From Parapontixanthobacter sp963736595 (GTDB lineage Bacteria > Pseudomonadota > Alphaproteobacteria > Sphingomonadales > Sphingomonadaceae): a stretch of DNA of 64,000 nt. The position numbers and the translations under genes were made by a program. The stretch is from the NCBI GenBank assembly GCA_963736595.1, contig CAVTPG010000003.1, positions 9,878-73,877 on the forward strand. Direction: 5' to 3'. The notes below the pieces were generated by a model. It worked only from the letters and a program-made list of their open reading frames with translations. It was not told the origin of the DNA and ran no database searches. Shown piece by piece: positions 36,333 to 44,704 of this stretch; positions within the stretch are counted from its first letter, which is position 1, and each line of letters opens with the position of its first letter.

Positions 36333-37550
36333 ATGATCGCGGACGAACACGCTAATCAAGCATCGCCCGATTTGCGGCAGACGCGGCGCTTTTTGTTCCT
36401 CTACGCGATGGCGGTAGCAGGCGGATCGGTCGCTTACGTCCCGCTGCTCACGCTGCTTTTGCCCGCGCGAATGGCGGATATGTTTGCGCAGGATGCCGTG
36501 GCTTCGCTCGCTTATATTGCATTCGGCGGGGCGCTGACTGCCAGTATTGCCAATATCGGCTTCGGCTGGCTCAGCGATTTGACCCAGCATCGGCGCGGAT
36601 GGATTGCGCTAGGCCTCGTCCTTTCCAGCCTGCTGCTGCTGGCGATGCGGCAAGCCGAGACGCTGCCCGCTATCCTCGCATTGATCATATGCTGGCAGAT
36701 TGCCCTGAATATGATGCTGTCACCGCTCGCCGCATGGGCGGGCGATTGTGTACCTGATAGCCAAAAGGGATTGCTTGGCGGATTGCTGTCGATCGCGCCA
36801 GCCGCCGGAGCAGGGGCCGGGGCCTTGATCACCTTGCCGCATCTCGATGCACCCGAAGGCCAGCTCTACCTTGTTGCAGGGCTTGTCATAGCGCTTGTCG
36901 CGCCAGTGTTGTTGCTTGGGCGACCAAGCCCGATGCCGCAATTGATGCACGAGAATGTGCAGCCGATCGCTGATGCCGATGAGCCAGCCAGTTCCAGCCA
37001 TGCGGTACCGCGAATGTGGATTGCGCGGTTGCTGGTGCAGATCGCCGAAGCCGCGCTGTTCATTTACCTGCTGCTATGGCTGCGCAGCTTCGACGCAGGC
37101 TTCGGAGACAATGATACAGCGCTGGTTTTTGCAGTCGTGATTACTCTGTCGGTTCCGCTTGCTTTGTTAGCTGGCCGATGGTCCGACGCCCATGCACGTC
37201 CCATCCTGCCGCTGGCTATCTGCGCGAGCGTGGCGGGCGGTGGCCTGCTTGTCATGGCGCTTGCAGATACACCTTGGATGGGCATCGCGGGTTATGTTCT
37301 GTTTGGTTTGGGCGCGGGCGTATTTTTGGCCCTGCATACGGCACAAACACTGCGCATTTTACCGAAGCCCAGCCGCAGAGGACGCGATCTCGGCATCTTC
37401 AACCTGACCAACACTGTGCCATCGCTGATCTTGCCGTGGCTGACGTTGGCGCTCGTGCCATCATTCGGGTTTGCGGCGCTGTTTGCCGTGTTGTCGGCGT
37501 TGTGTATCGGTTCAGCCATTATCCTGTTCGGACTAGCTCGACCGCGTTAG
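36333..37550 (+). CDS. MFS transporter, probably for glucosides
   Basis: The 405-residue inner-membrane protein has about 12 membrane helices. FGWLSDLTQHRRGWIALGLVLSSL shows the conserved loop 2-3 motif (GxxxDxxxxRRxxI), and the second half repeats it as LLAGRWSDAHARPILPLAI. It resembles sugar transporters of the SLC45/GPH-like MFS group. Its place between the LacI regulator (29 bases upstream) and the GH3 glucosidase suggests oligosaccharide or glucoside import; this is inferred from context, since the substrate cannot be read from the sequence. Confidence 0.85.
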   Translation: MIADEHANQASPDLRQTRRFLFLYAMAVAGGSVAYVPLLTLLLPARMADMFAQDAVASLAYIAFGGALTASIANIGFGWLSDLTQHRRGWIALGLVLSSLLLLAMRQAETLPAILALIICWQIALNMMLSPLAAWAGDCVPDSQKGLLGGLLSIAPAAGAGAGALITLPHLDAPEGQLYLVAGLVIALVAPVLLLGRPSPMPQLMHENVQPIADADEPASSSHAVPRMWIARLLVQIAEAALFIYLLLWLRSFDAGFGDNDTALVFAVVITLSVPLALLAGRWSDAHARPILPLAICASVAGGGLLVMALADTPWMGIAGYVLFGLGAGVFLALHTAQTLRILPKPSRRGRDLGIFNLTNTVPSLILPWLTLALVPSFGFAALFAVLSALCIGSAIILFGLARPR

Positions 37551-37585
37551 ACACTTGCGTTCGATGGCTAGCCGTGTACCACTGC

Positions 37586-37601
37586 TTGAGAACGTTCTCA
37601 A
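37586..37601. promoter_or_regulatory. perfect 16-bp palindrome, LacI operator before GH3
   Basis: TTGAGAACGTTCTCAA is a perfect palindrome lying 36 bases after the MFS stop and 28 bases before the GTG chosen for the GH3 gene. It shares the GAACGTTC centre with the receptor/halogenase site (30639-30648), which supports one regulator for both. Its position also argues against starting the GH3 protein further upstream, because the palindrome would then be coding. Confidence 0.7.
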
Positions 37602-37629
37602 AGACGTGACTTGGGATGGGGTGAAAGTG

Positions 37630-40089
37630 GTGTCTATACGCAAATCATGGGCTGTTCTGGCCGCGCTGTGTCTTTCCGGTTGCGCGACAAATGCGCTGGA
37701 ACCGCAATCGGTAGCGCGTCAGCCCGCATTAGCAAATACGCCGGACGACGCAGTCGCCGACCCTGCAAACTGGCCAAGTTCCAGCAGCCCGGCAGCACTC
37801 ACCGATAGTGCAACCGAAGCCAAGATCGACGCGCTTCTTTCCCGCATGACTTTGCGCCAAAAAGTCGGGCAAACGATACAGGCGGATATCGCGTTCATTG
37901 CGCCGGACGATCTGACGCAATATCCGCTCGGATCGTTGCTGGCCGGGGGCAATAGCGGCCCTTATGGCGATGAGCGCGCGGCTGCATCGCAATGGGACCG
38001 GATGGTGCGCGAGTTTCGTGCGGTGTCCATGCGTCCTGTTACCGACGGGGTGGCGATCCCGCTGATTTTCGGGATCGACGCGGTTCACGGCCACAACAAT
38101 TTGCCCGGCGCAACTGTATTCCCGCACAATATAGGGCTAGGCGCCGCCCGTGATCCTGACCTGATTCAGCGGATCGGCGAAGTGACTGCGGCAGAGGTCG
38201 CAGCCAGCGGGATCGAGTGGACTTTTGCGCCAACGCTGGCCGTACCGCAGGACTTGCGCTGGGGCCGCGCTTACGAGGGCTATTCGTCCGATCCCGCCAT
38301 CGTCGCAGCCTACTCCACCAGCATGGTCAAGGGCTTGCAGGGCGATCTTGTATCCGGTGAGCAACTTTCCGCTACCAAAGTCGCCGCGACGGCCAAACAC
38401 TTTCTGGCCGATGGCGGGACAGCCGCTGGCAAGGATCAGGGCGATGCGCAAATAAGCGAGCGCGACTTGATCGACATTCACGGCGCAGGTTACCCGACGG
38501 CGATCGATGCCGGTGCGCTGACGGTTATGGCGAGTTTCTCCAGCTGGAACGGTAGCAAGCTGCACGGCAATCGCAGCCTGTTGACCGACGTGCTGCGCGG
38601 ACCATTGGGCTTCACCGGTTTCGTGGTTGGTGACTGGAACGGTCACGGACAAGTGGCCGGGTGCGAGCCAACCGATTGCCCCGAAGCGATGAATGCGGGC
38701 CTCGATATGTATATGGCGCCCGATAGCTGGAAAGATTTGTTCACAAATACGGTTGCGAGTGTCGAGGCTGGCGAAATTACCGAGGCACGGCTTGATGAAG
38801 CGGTGCGCCGCATATTGCGCGTGAAGTACAAGCTTGGCCTGATGGGTGATGAACTGACCAACCGGACGAATTTGGCGGTAATCGGGTCACCAGACCATCT
38901 GGCTGTGGCCCGTGAAGCGGTTGCAAAGTCACTGGTGCTGCTGAAAAACGAGGGATCTGTTCTGCCGGTCAGACCTGGCGCAAACGTGCTGGTCACTGGA
39001 CCCGGCGCCGACAGTATGGCGATGCAGTCCGGCGGGTGGACGATCAGCTGGCAAGGCGATGATGTCACCAAAGCCGACTTCCCGAACGGCAATACGATCT
39101 GGGATGGAATTTCGGCGGCAGTCAGTGATGCTGGCGGATCGGCAAGCTTGTCACCGGATGGCGCGTTCGCCGCGCGCCCGGATGTTGCCATCGTGGTGTT
39201 TGGCGAGAAACCCTATGCCGAATTTCAGGGCGATATCGCGCATCTTGACTATCTGCCGACCGATGGCCTCACGCTGCTACAGGACTTTAAAGCCAAGGGC
39301 ATTCCGACAGTCGCGGTATTCCTGTCCGGTCGCCCCATGTTCATGGGCGAAGAATTGTCTGCCGCCGATGCGTTCGTGGCGGCCTGGTTGCCCGGACCGC
39401 AAGGCGAAGGCGTGGCCGATGTGCTGATCGCCAGCGAAAACGGTTCGTCGGCGCGCGATTTTACGGGTCGCTTGTCTTTTGCATGGCCCGCAGCTTGCGA
39501 ACCCGGCGCGTCCGCGCTGTTTCCGCTTGGCTTTGGCGGTAGCTATCGCGATGCGCCGCAAGTGCCAACTCTCAACACGAAGTGCAAGCTGAGCGAAGCG
39601 AGCGCCAATGGCGATTTCGCGATTTACGAGCGTGGGTTGAAATCCGGTATCACGGCGATGGCGGGTTCCACAGTTCTTACCAATCTGCTCGGCAATTCGG
39701 GCGGTATCACCGCGAGCGCCTTCGATGTCGCAGCGCAGGAAGATGCGCGCAAAATCGCGTTCGATGCTGGCAGCGATCTTGCATTTGTCTGGAGCAGCAA
39801 GCCGATCCAGCCCGGCTCGGCCTTGCGGTTGCGTTTGCAAATTGCACAACCGCCATCCGGCCCGCTGCGCCTGTCCGCGCAAGGCGGCAATACGAGCGTC
39901 GATCTGGCTTCGACTATGGCACTGGCCGCCGGGAAAGGTTGGCGCGATGTGTCTATTCCGCTGGCGTGCCTTGCCGATGGCGAGACATCCGGCCTAACGC
40001 TATCGAGCGAGGCCGAATACGTATTCGAACTGGAAAGCATCGCAATTACGCCGCAGGCATCGAATGAAGGCTGCAAAGGCCCGTTCTAA
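37630..40089 (+). CDS. GH3 beta-glucosidase / exo-beta-1,3-glucanase, lipoprotein
   Basis: A GH3 hydrolase of about 819 residues. The lipoprotein signal (SIRKSWAVLAALCLSGCAT) supports the GTG at 37630. The N-terminal TIM barrel starts near IDALLSRMTLRQKVGQTIQ, includes FGIDAVHGHNN and AKHFLADGGT, and has the nucleophile Asp at about residue 335 in FVVGDWNGHG. The second domain follows (SLVLLKNEGSVLPVR, IVVFGEKPYAEFQGD, LSFAWPAACEPGASALFPLGFG), and a C-terminal beta-sandwich of about 150 residues is added, as in ExoP-like marine exo-glucanases. It should release glucose from laminari-oligosaccharides. The LacI-type site just upstream suggests its own regulated promoter. Confidence 0.92.
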   Translation: MSIRKSWAVLAALCLSGCATNALEPQSVARQPALANTPDDAVADPANWPSSSSPAALTDSATEAKIDALLSRMTLRQKVGQTIQADIAFIAPDDLTQYPLGSLLAGGNSGPYGDERAAASQWDRMVREFRAVSMRPVTDGVAIPLIFGIDAVHGHNNLPGATVFPHNIGLGAARDPDLIQRIGEVTAAEVAASGIEWTFAPTLAVPQDLRWGRAYEGYSSDPAIVAAYSTSMVKGLQGDLVSGEQLSATKVAATAKHFLADGGTAAGKDQGDAQISERDLIDIHGAGYPTAIDAGALTVMASFSSWNGSKLHGNRSLLTDVLRGPLGFTGFVVGDWNGHGQVAGCEPTDCPEAMNAGLDMYMAPDSWKDLFTNTVASVEAGEITEARLDEAVRRILRVKYKLGLMGDELTNRTNLAVIGSPDHLAVAREAVAKSLVLLKNEGSVLPVRPGANVLVTGPGADSMAMQSGGWTISWQGDDVTKADFPNGNTIWDGISAAVSDAGGSASLSPDGAFAARPDVAIVVFGEKPYAEFQGDIAHLDYLPTDGLTLLQDFKAKGIPTVAVFLSGRPMFMGEELSAADAFVAAWLPGPQGEGVADVLIASENGSSARDFTGRLSFAWPAACEPGASALFPLGFGGSYRDAPQVPTLNTKCKLSEASANGDFAIYERGLKSGITAMAGSTVLTNLLGNSGGITASAFDVAAQEDARKIAFDAGSDLAFVWSSKPIQPGSALRLRLQIAQPPSGPLRLSAQGGNTSVDLASTMALAAGKGWRDVSIPLACLADGETSGLTLSSEAEYVFELESIAITPQASNEGCKGPF

Positions 40090-40122
40090 ATAGCCTGTTC
40101 AAGGGCGTTGGGGAGAGAGACT

Positions 40123-41421
40123 ATGGCATTGGCACCGGATATTTCGAGCAGCACGGACTCGCGGCCCATTACCGATGATGCGCAAGCGATCGATGCGCCC
40201 GGCTTGCAATATTTCGTATTCGGCCTGTTCTTCATTTTTGGCGGCATTACATCGCTGAACGATGTCATTATCCCTAAGCTGAAAGAGCTGTTTACGCTGA
40301 ATTTCACGCAAGCGATGCTGGTGCAATTCTGCTTCTTTGCCGCCTATGCCATCATCGGCATTCCCGGCGCCAAACTGGTCAAGAAAATCGGCTATATGCG
40401 CGGTGCAGTGGCAGGCTTGCTGATCATGATGACGGGCTGCCTGTTGTTTATTCCGGCCTCGCAAACGGCGACCTATCCGGTTTTTTTGCTCGCTTTGTTC
40501 ATTCTGGCGAGCGGCGTGGTGATTGTGCAAGTCGTTGCCAATCCACTGATCAGTTTGCTTGGTCCGGCCAAAACCACTCATAGCCGCCTGACTTTTGCGC
40601 AAGGTTTTAACTCGCTCGGCACGACGATTTTTCCAATTGTCGGCTCGATCATTATTCTCGGTAGTCTGGCCACGATGTCCGCTGAAGATCTGTCGGGCGC
40701 AGAACTGACGGCCTATCGTCAGGCCGAAAGTCAGGCGATCTGGCAAGGCTATCTCGGACTGGCCGTCGCTATCGCGATCGTCGCTGCGGTCGTGTGGCTG
40801 TTCCGCAACCGGTTGAAAGGCGAGAAGCACGAGACAACCAGTCTAGCCGAAGGGCTTACGCTCCTGAAACGGCCGCGCTTTGGTTACGGCGCTGCCTGCA
40901 TTTTCCTCTATGTCGGGGCGGAAGTCGCCATCGGCTCGATCATCGTCAATTATCTCATGCAGGAAAGCGTGCTCAATCTATCCGAACAACAAGCCGGTCC
41001 GCTGATCGGGCTATACTGGGGCGGAGCGATGATCGGTCGCTTCATCGGTTCAGGCCTGTTGCGCGTGTTCAGTCCCGGCAAAATCCTCGCGTTCAATGCC
41101 TCGATCGCAATTGCGCTGCTGGCAATTTCAGCCAACACAACGGGCGAAATTTCCGGCTATTCGCTGCTTGCCATCGGCCTGATGAACTCGATCATGTTTC
41201 CGACCATCTTTTCGCTCGCGTGTGAGAAGTTGGGACCGCGTGCTGCCGATGGATCGGGCATCATCAACGTTGCGATTTGCGGTGGCGCCATTGTGCCATT
41301 GCTGTTCGGAGTTATCGCAGATCTCAGCGGCAGTCTGGCCTTTGCGCTGATCCTGCCTGCCATCTGTTATGCGATTATTGCCGGTTTCGGCATCTTTGCA
41401 CGCCGTCCGGCAGTGGGCTGA
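40123..41421 (+). CDS. sugar MFS permease, glucose/galactose (GluP/FucP) type
   Basis: The 432-residue inner-membrane protein has 12 helices and matches the FucP/GluP family: LQYFVFGLFFIFGGITSLNDVIIPKLKELF at the first helix, AYAIIGIPGAKLVKKIGYMRG in helix 2-3, VVANPLISLLGP and RLTFAQGFNSLGTTIFPIVGS in the middle, and YWGGAMIGRFIGSGLLR in the second half. These are proton symporters for glucose, galactose or fucose. ATG 40123 follows GGGGAGAGA, 33 bases after GH3, so the two are probably co-transcribed and the permease takes up the glucose released. Confidence 0.92.
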   Translation: MALAPDISSSTDSRPITDDAQAIDAPGLQYFVFGLFFIFGGITSLNDVIIPKLKELFTLNFTQAMLVQFCFFAAYAIIGIPGAKLVKKIGYMRGAVAGLLIMMTGCLLFIPASQTATYPVFLLALFILASGVVIVQVVANPLISLLGPAKTTHSRLTFAQGFNSLGTTIFPIVGSIIILGSLATMSAEDLSGAELTAYRQAESQAIWQGYLGLAVAIAIVAAVVWLFRNRLKGEKHETTSLAEGLTLLKRPRFGYGAACIFLYVGAEVAIGSIIVNYLMQESVLNLSEQQAGPLIGLYWGGAMIGRFIGSGLLRVFSPGKILAFNASIAIALLAISANTTGEISGYSLLAIGLMNSIMFPTIFSLACEKLGPRAADGSGIINVAICGGAIVPLLFGVIADLSGSLAFALILPAICYAIIAGFGIFARRPAVG

Positions 41422-41490
41422 CCAGCAAGTCGGGCATCCGCATGGCGCAAATGCTTGCCCGTGCTGGATCGTACCCCTAGGGCCTCGCAA

Positions 41491-42372
41491 ATGAGCGATA
41501 AAAAAGACGAACATGATTTGAGCGACCGCCGTTTCTACAAGGCGGAGCAGGAAGCGGCATTTTCTGCGGCAGACCCCCATGTCACGCCGCAAACGCAGCA
41601 TCCGGCTTACACGCTGGCGTTTCAGGACAAGGATTTCCTGCTGCGCGACGAGTTGCGCCCGGTGCGCTTTCAGCTGGAATTGCTGAAACCGGAAATGCTG
41701 CTCGACGAAGCCGGCGTTGGCTCGACCTTCGTGATGTATGGCTCGGCGCGGATACCCTCGCCGGAAAATGCGCAGGAGCTGATCGACAATGCGCCGGAAG
41801 ACCGGAAGCACATTGCCGAAAACCTCGCGAAGAAGTCGAAATATTATCAGGAAGCGCGCGATCTGGCGCGGATGGTCAGCGAAAAATCCATCGTCGAGGA
41901 CGGCAAGCGGCAATTCGTCGTGTGTTCAGGCGGCGGCCCCTCGATCATGGAAGCGGCCAATCGCGGAGCAAGCGAAGCGGGTGCGGCGTCTATCGGGCTA
42001 AATATCGTCCTGCCGCATGAGCAAGCGCCGAACACCTATGTCACGCCGTATCTGTCGCTAAACTTCCACTATTTCGCGCTGCGGAAAATGCACTTTCTGC
42101 TGCGCGCGAAGGCCGTGGCAGTGTTCCCCGGTGGCTTCGGCACATTCGATGAATTTTTCGAGCTGCTGACTTTGATCCAGACGGGCAAGATGAAGCCGCT
42201 GCCGATCCTTTTATTCGGCAAAGACTTCTGGGACCGGGTAGTCGATCTGGAAGCATTGGCCGATGAAGGCACGATAAATCACGACGATCTCAAGCTCTTT
42301 CATCGCTGCGAAACCGCACAGGAAGCGTGGGATTACGTTGCCAAGTTTTACGAGCTGGAAAACCAGACTTAG
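41491..42372 (+). CDS. LOG-family (TIGR00730) Rossmann-fold protein
   Basis: The 293-residue protein has the lysine-decarboxylase-like fold: FVMYGSARIPSPE, VVCSGGGPSIMEAANRGASEAG (GGGxGxM-like) and FPGGFGTFDEFFELLTLIQTGK (PGGxGTxxE). Smaller members release cytokinin bases from their ribotides or degrade nucleotides; this longer bacterial type, with about 80 extra N-terminal residues, has no firm role. I choose ATG 41491 (MSDKKDEHD); further upstream residues are not conserved-looking. It is convergent with thiD, and the two ends overlap by 4 bases. Confidence 0.88.
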   Translation: MSDKKDEHDLSDRRFYKAEQEAAFSAADPHVTPQTQHPAYTLAFQDKDFLLRDELRPVRFQLELLKPEMLLDEAGVGSTFVMYGSARIPSPENAQELIDNAPEDRKHIAENLAKKSKYYQEARDLARMVSEKSIVEDGKRQFVVCSGGGPSIMEAANRGASEAGAASIGLNIVLPHEQAPNTYVTPYLSLNFHYFALRKMHFLLRAKAVAVFPGGFGTFDEFFELLTLIQTGKMKPLPILLFGKDFWDRVVDLEALADEGTINHDDLKLFHRCETAQEAWDYVAKFYELENQT

Positions 42373-43181
42373 CTAACGTTGCGGATGCCGTGATGGCCGA
42401 GCGGTCCACCGCCGGCACCGAAGCCGGGCGCGCTCTGGATTGCTCGCAGCACGAATTGCCGTGCGACCCTGACTGCGTTTTCAAGGCTTTGTCCGTGGCC
42501 CAGCAAGCACGCGATGGCGCTGGCTAACGTACAGCCCGTGCCGTGGGTGTGGATCGTATCCAGCCGCTCGTGACTGAAAGATGCGGTGGTGCCGTCCGGG
42601 CTCATCAGCCAGTCGGTCACAAGATCGCGGTTATTCGGATCATGTCCGCCTTTGGCCAGTACCTCAACCTTGTAACGCAAGGACAGGATTTGCGCCGCAT
42701 CGACCAGCGCTTTTCCATCGAGGTCACTGGCTCCCGTGAGGCGCTCCAACTCCTGCACATTGGGCGTTACGACGCTTGCCAAGTGCATCAGCCGCTCGAA
42801 CGCTGCGATCGTGTCATCATCAGCCAGTGCAGCACCGCTGGTCGCGACCATCACCGGATCGAAGACGATCGGCACTTCGAGCACCTCCAACTTGTCCGCG
42901 ACCATCTGCGCTATTTCGGCTGAACCAAGCATTCCGATTTTGACGGCATCCACCCCGATATCGGACACGCAGGAATCGATCTGCGCCGCGATCAGAGCCG
43001 TATCGAGTGTCTCGACCGCCTGCACGCCCACTGTATTCTGCGCCGTGATGGCGGTGATTGCCGTCATGGCATAGCCGCTGAGCATGGTGATTGTTTTGAT
43101 GTCGGCTTGAATGCCGGCACCGCCGCTGGAATCCGATCCGGCGATCACGAGAATACGCGGCGGTTTGCTAGGCCGGTTCAT
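42369..43181 (-). CDS. thiD: hydroxymethylpyrimidine/phosphomethylpyrimidine kinase
   Basis: Phosphorylates HMP and HMP-P in thiamine synthesis. The 270-residue ribokinase-like protein has RILVIAGSDSSGGAGIQADIKT at the start, the ATP-binding region VLAKGGHD, and the catalytic HGTGCTLASAIACLLGHG (GTGC anion hole). The ATG at 43181 overlaps the stop of a 25-codon mini-ORF as ATGA. I see no TPP riboswitch before it; it seems to be transcribed with glmM and the mini-ORF. Confidence 0.95.
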   Translation of the reverse strand: MNRPSKPPRILVIAGSDSSGGAGIQADIKTITMLSGYAMTAITAITAQNTVGVQAVETLDTALIAAQIDSCVSDIGVDAVKIGMLGSAEIAQMVADKLEVLEVPIVFDPVMVATSGAALADDDTIAAFERLMHLASVVTPNVQELERLTGASDLDGKALVDAAQILSLRYKVEVLAKGGHDPNNRDLVTDWLMSPDGTTASFSHERLDTIHTHGTGCTLASAIACLLGHGQSLENAVRVARQFVLRAIQSAPGFGAGGGPLGHHGIRNVS

Positions 43182-43255
43182 GCCGCAAACTTCCGCACCG
43201 TGCTGTTGGAAAAGTCGGTGGCGCAACGTTCGCAATCGGGGCGTGTTTCCAGCAT
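43178..43255 (-). CDS. 25-residue mini-ORF like the N-terminus of DUF1272 proteins
   Basis: A strong AGGAGGGT ribosome-binding site (about 43263-43270) stands 7 bases before an ATG at 43255. The frame encodes 25 residues beginning MLETRPDCERCATD, which resembles the first, Cys-containing part of DUF1272 proteins (normally 60-90 residues with several CxxC pairs), and then stops. Its TGA overlaps the thiD ATG. It may be the remnant of a DUF1272 gene that lost its zinc-binding remainder, or a leader peptide that couples thiD translation. It is too short for routine gene calling. Confidence 0.55.
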   Translation of the reverse strand: MLETRPDCERCATDFSNSTVRKFAA

Positions 43256-43268
43256 TGTTATGACCCTC

Positions 43269-44606
43269 CTAGACCGCATCGCGCACAGCGTCGCAAATGC
43301 GATTTACCACCGCTTCGACTTGCGCTTGATCATCGCCTTCTGCCATTACCCGAATGACCGGCTCTGTGCCGGACGGGCGGATCACCAAGCGGCCTTTGCC
43401 TTCCAATTCCTGCTCGGCGGCGGCGATAACCGATTTTACGACGTCGTTTTCGAGCGGCGCGCCCTCGGAATACCGCACGTTTTTCAGCAATTGCGGCACC
43501 GGATCGAACAGATGCAGCAATTCGCTTGCCTTCTGGCCTGATTGCACCAGCGCGGCCAGCACTTGCAAAGCTGCAACCGTGCCGTCACCCGTGGTCGCAT
43601 GATCGAGCAGGATCATATGCCCCGACTGCTCTCCACCGACATTGAAACCGCCTTGCTTCATCATTTCGAGCACATGGCGATCACCGACCTTGGCGCGGTG
43701 CAAGTCGAGACCGTTATTGGCGAGGAATCGTTCCAGCCCCAGATTGGACATGACCGTGGCGACGATACCGTTGCCCTTCAGCTCCCCGCTTGCGGCCATG
43801 CGTGTCGCGATCAGGGCCATTAACTGATCACCATCGACGATCTGGCCTTTCTCATCGACCACGATCAGGCGGTCTGCATCGCCGTCCAGCGCAATTCCGA
43901 CATCGGCTTGTTCCTCGACCACGCGCGCCTGCAACGCGTCCAAAGCGGTCGAGCCAACCCCGTCATTGATGTTGCGGCCGTTTGGTTCGACACCGATGCT
44001 GACGACTTTCGCGCCCAGCTCCCAGATAGCGGCGGGCGCGACTTCGTAAGACGCGCCATTGGCGCAATCGACCACGACTGTCAGGCCGTCGAACCGCACA
44101 TCTTCGGGCAGCGACTTCTTTACAGCGTGAATGTAGCGTCCGCGCGCATCCTCGATCCGGCGAGCGCGACCGATATCGGCGGCTCCTGCCAGCACCTGAT
44201 CGTCCTCCAGCGCCGCTTCGATGGCCAGCTCGTCTTCATCGGACAGCTTGAATCCAGTGGGCCCGAACAGTTTGATGCCATTATCCTCGTAAGGGTTGTG
44301 ACTGGCGGAAATCATCACGCCTAAATCGGCCCGCATCTCGCGCGTCAGCAATGCGATTGCAGGCGTAGGCAGGGGGCCGGTCATGATGACATCCATCCCG
44401 ACGCTGGTGAAACCGGCGACCAAGGCGCTTTCCATCATATAGCCCGAGAGCCGCGTATCTTTGCCGATCACGACGCGATGGCGATGGTCGCCGCGCAAGA
44501 AATACGCGCCTGCCGCCTGACCCACGCGCATGGCGGTCGCGGCGGTCATAACGCCTTCATTGGTGCGCCCGCGAATGCCGTCCGTGCCGAAGAATTTGCG
44601 TGTCAT
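43269..44606 (-). CDS. glmM: phosphoglucosamine mutase
   Basis: Interconverts glucosamine-6-phosphate and glucosamine-1-phosphate for UDP-GlcNAc, and so for peptidoglycan and LPS. The 445-residue protein begins RKFFGTDGIRGRTNEG. The catalytic phosphoserine is Ser 102 in VMISASHNPYEDNG, the metal loop is ALDGDADRLI, the sugar-binding loop is GGEQSGH and the phosphate-binding loop is VIRPSGTEPVIRVM. Each is intact. The mini-ORF and thiD follow on the same strand. Confidence 0.97.
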   Translation of the reverse strand: MTRKFFGTDGIRGRTNEGVMTAATAMRVGQAAGAYFLRGDHRHRVVIGKDTRLSGYMMESALVAGFTSVGMDVIMTGPLPTPAIALLTREMRADLGVMISASHNPYEDNGIKLFGPTGFKLSDEDELAIEAALEDDQVLAGAADIGRARRIEDARGRYIHAVKKSLPEDVRFDGLTVVVDCANGASYEVAPAAIWELGAKVVSIGVEPNGRNINDGVGSTALDALQARVVEEQADVGIALDGDADRLIVVDEKGQIVDGDQLMALIATRMAASGELKGNGIVATVMSNLGLERFLANNGLDLHRAKVGDRHVLEMMKQGGFNVGGEQSGHMILLDHATTGDGTVAALQVLAALVQSGQKASELLHLFDPVPQLLKNVRYSEGAPLENDVVKSVIAAAEQELEGKGRLVIRPSGTEPVIRVMAEGDDQAQVEAVVNRICDAVRDAV

Positions 44607-44704
44607 AGGGTTCCTGTTCGTCCTGAAATTTGCCGCAACGCCTGTGGATTGCGCAATTGCCACCTGCTTTAGCCGCGTTAGAGAGGATGTGAAAAGGGGC
44701 AGCG

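Noticed and set aside
37555..37629. Earlier start for the GH3 protein
   Set aside because: It would place residues before the lipoprotein signal and make the perfect palindrome coding; GTG 37630 fits better.
42540..43255. TPP riboswitch for thiD
   Set aside because: No THI-box pattern before thiD; the upstream bases are glmM and the mini-ORF.
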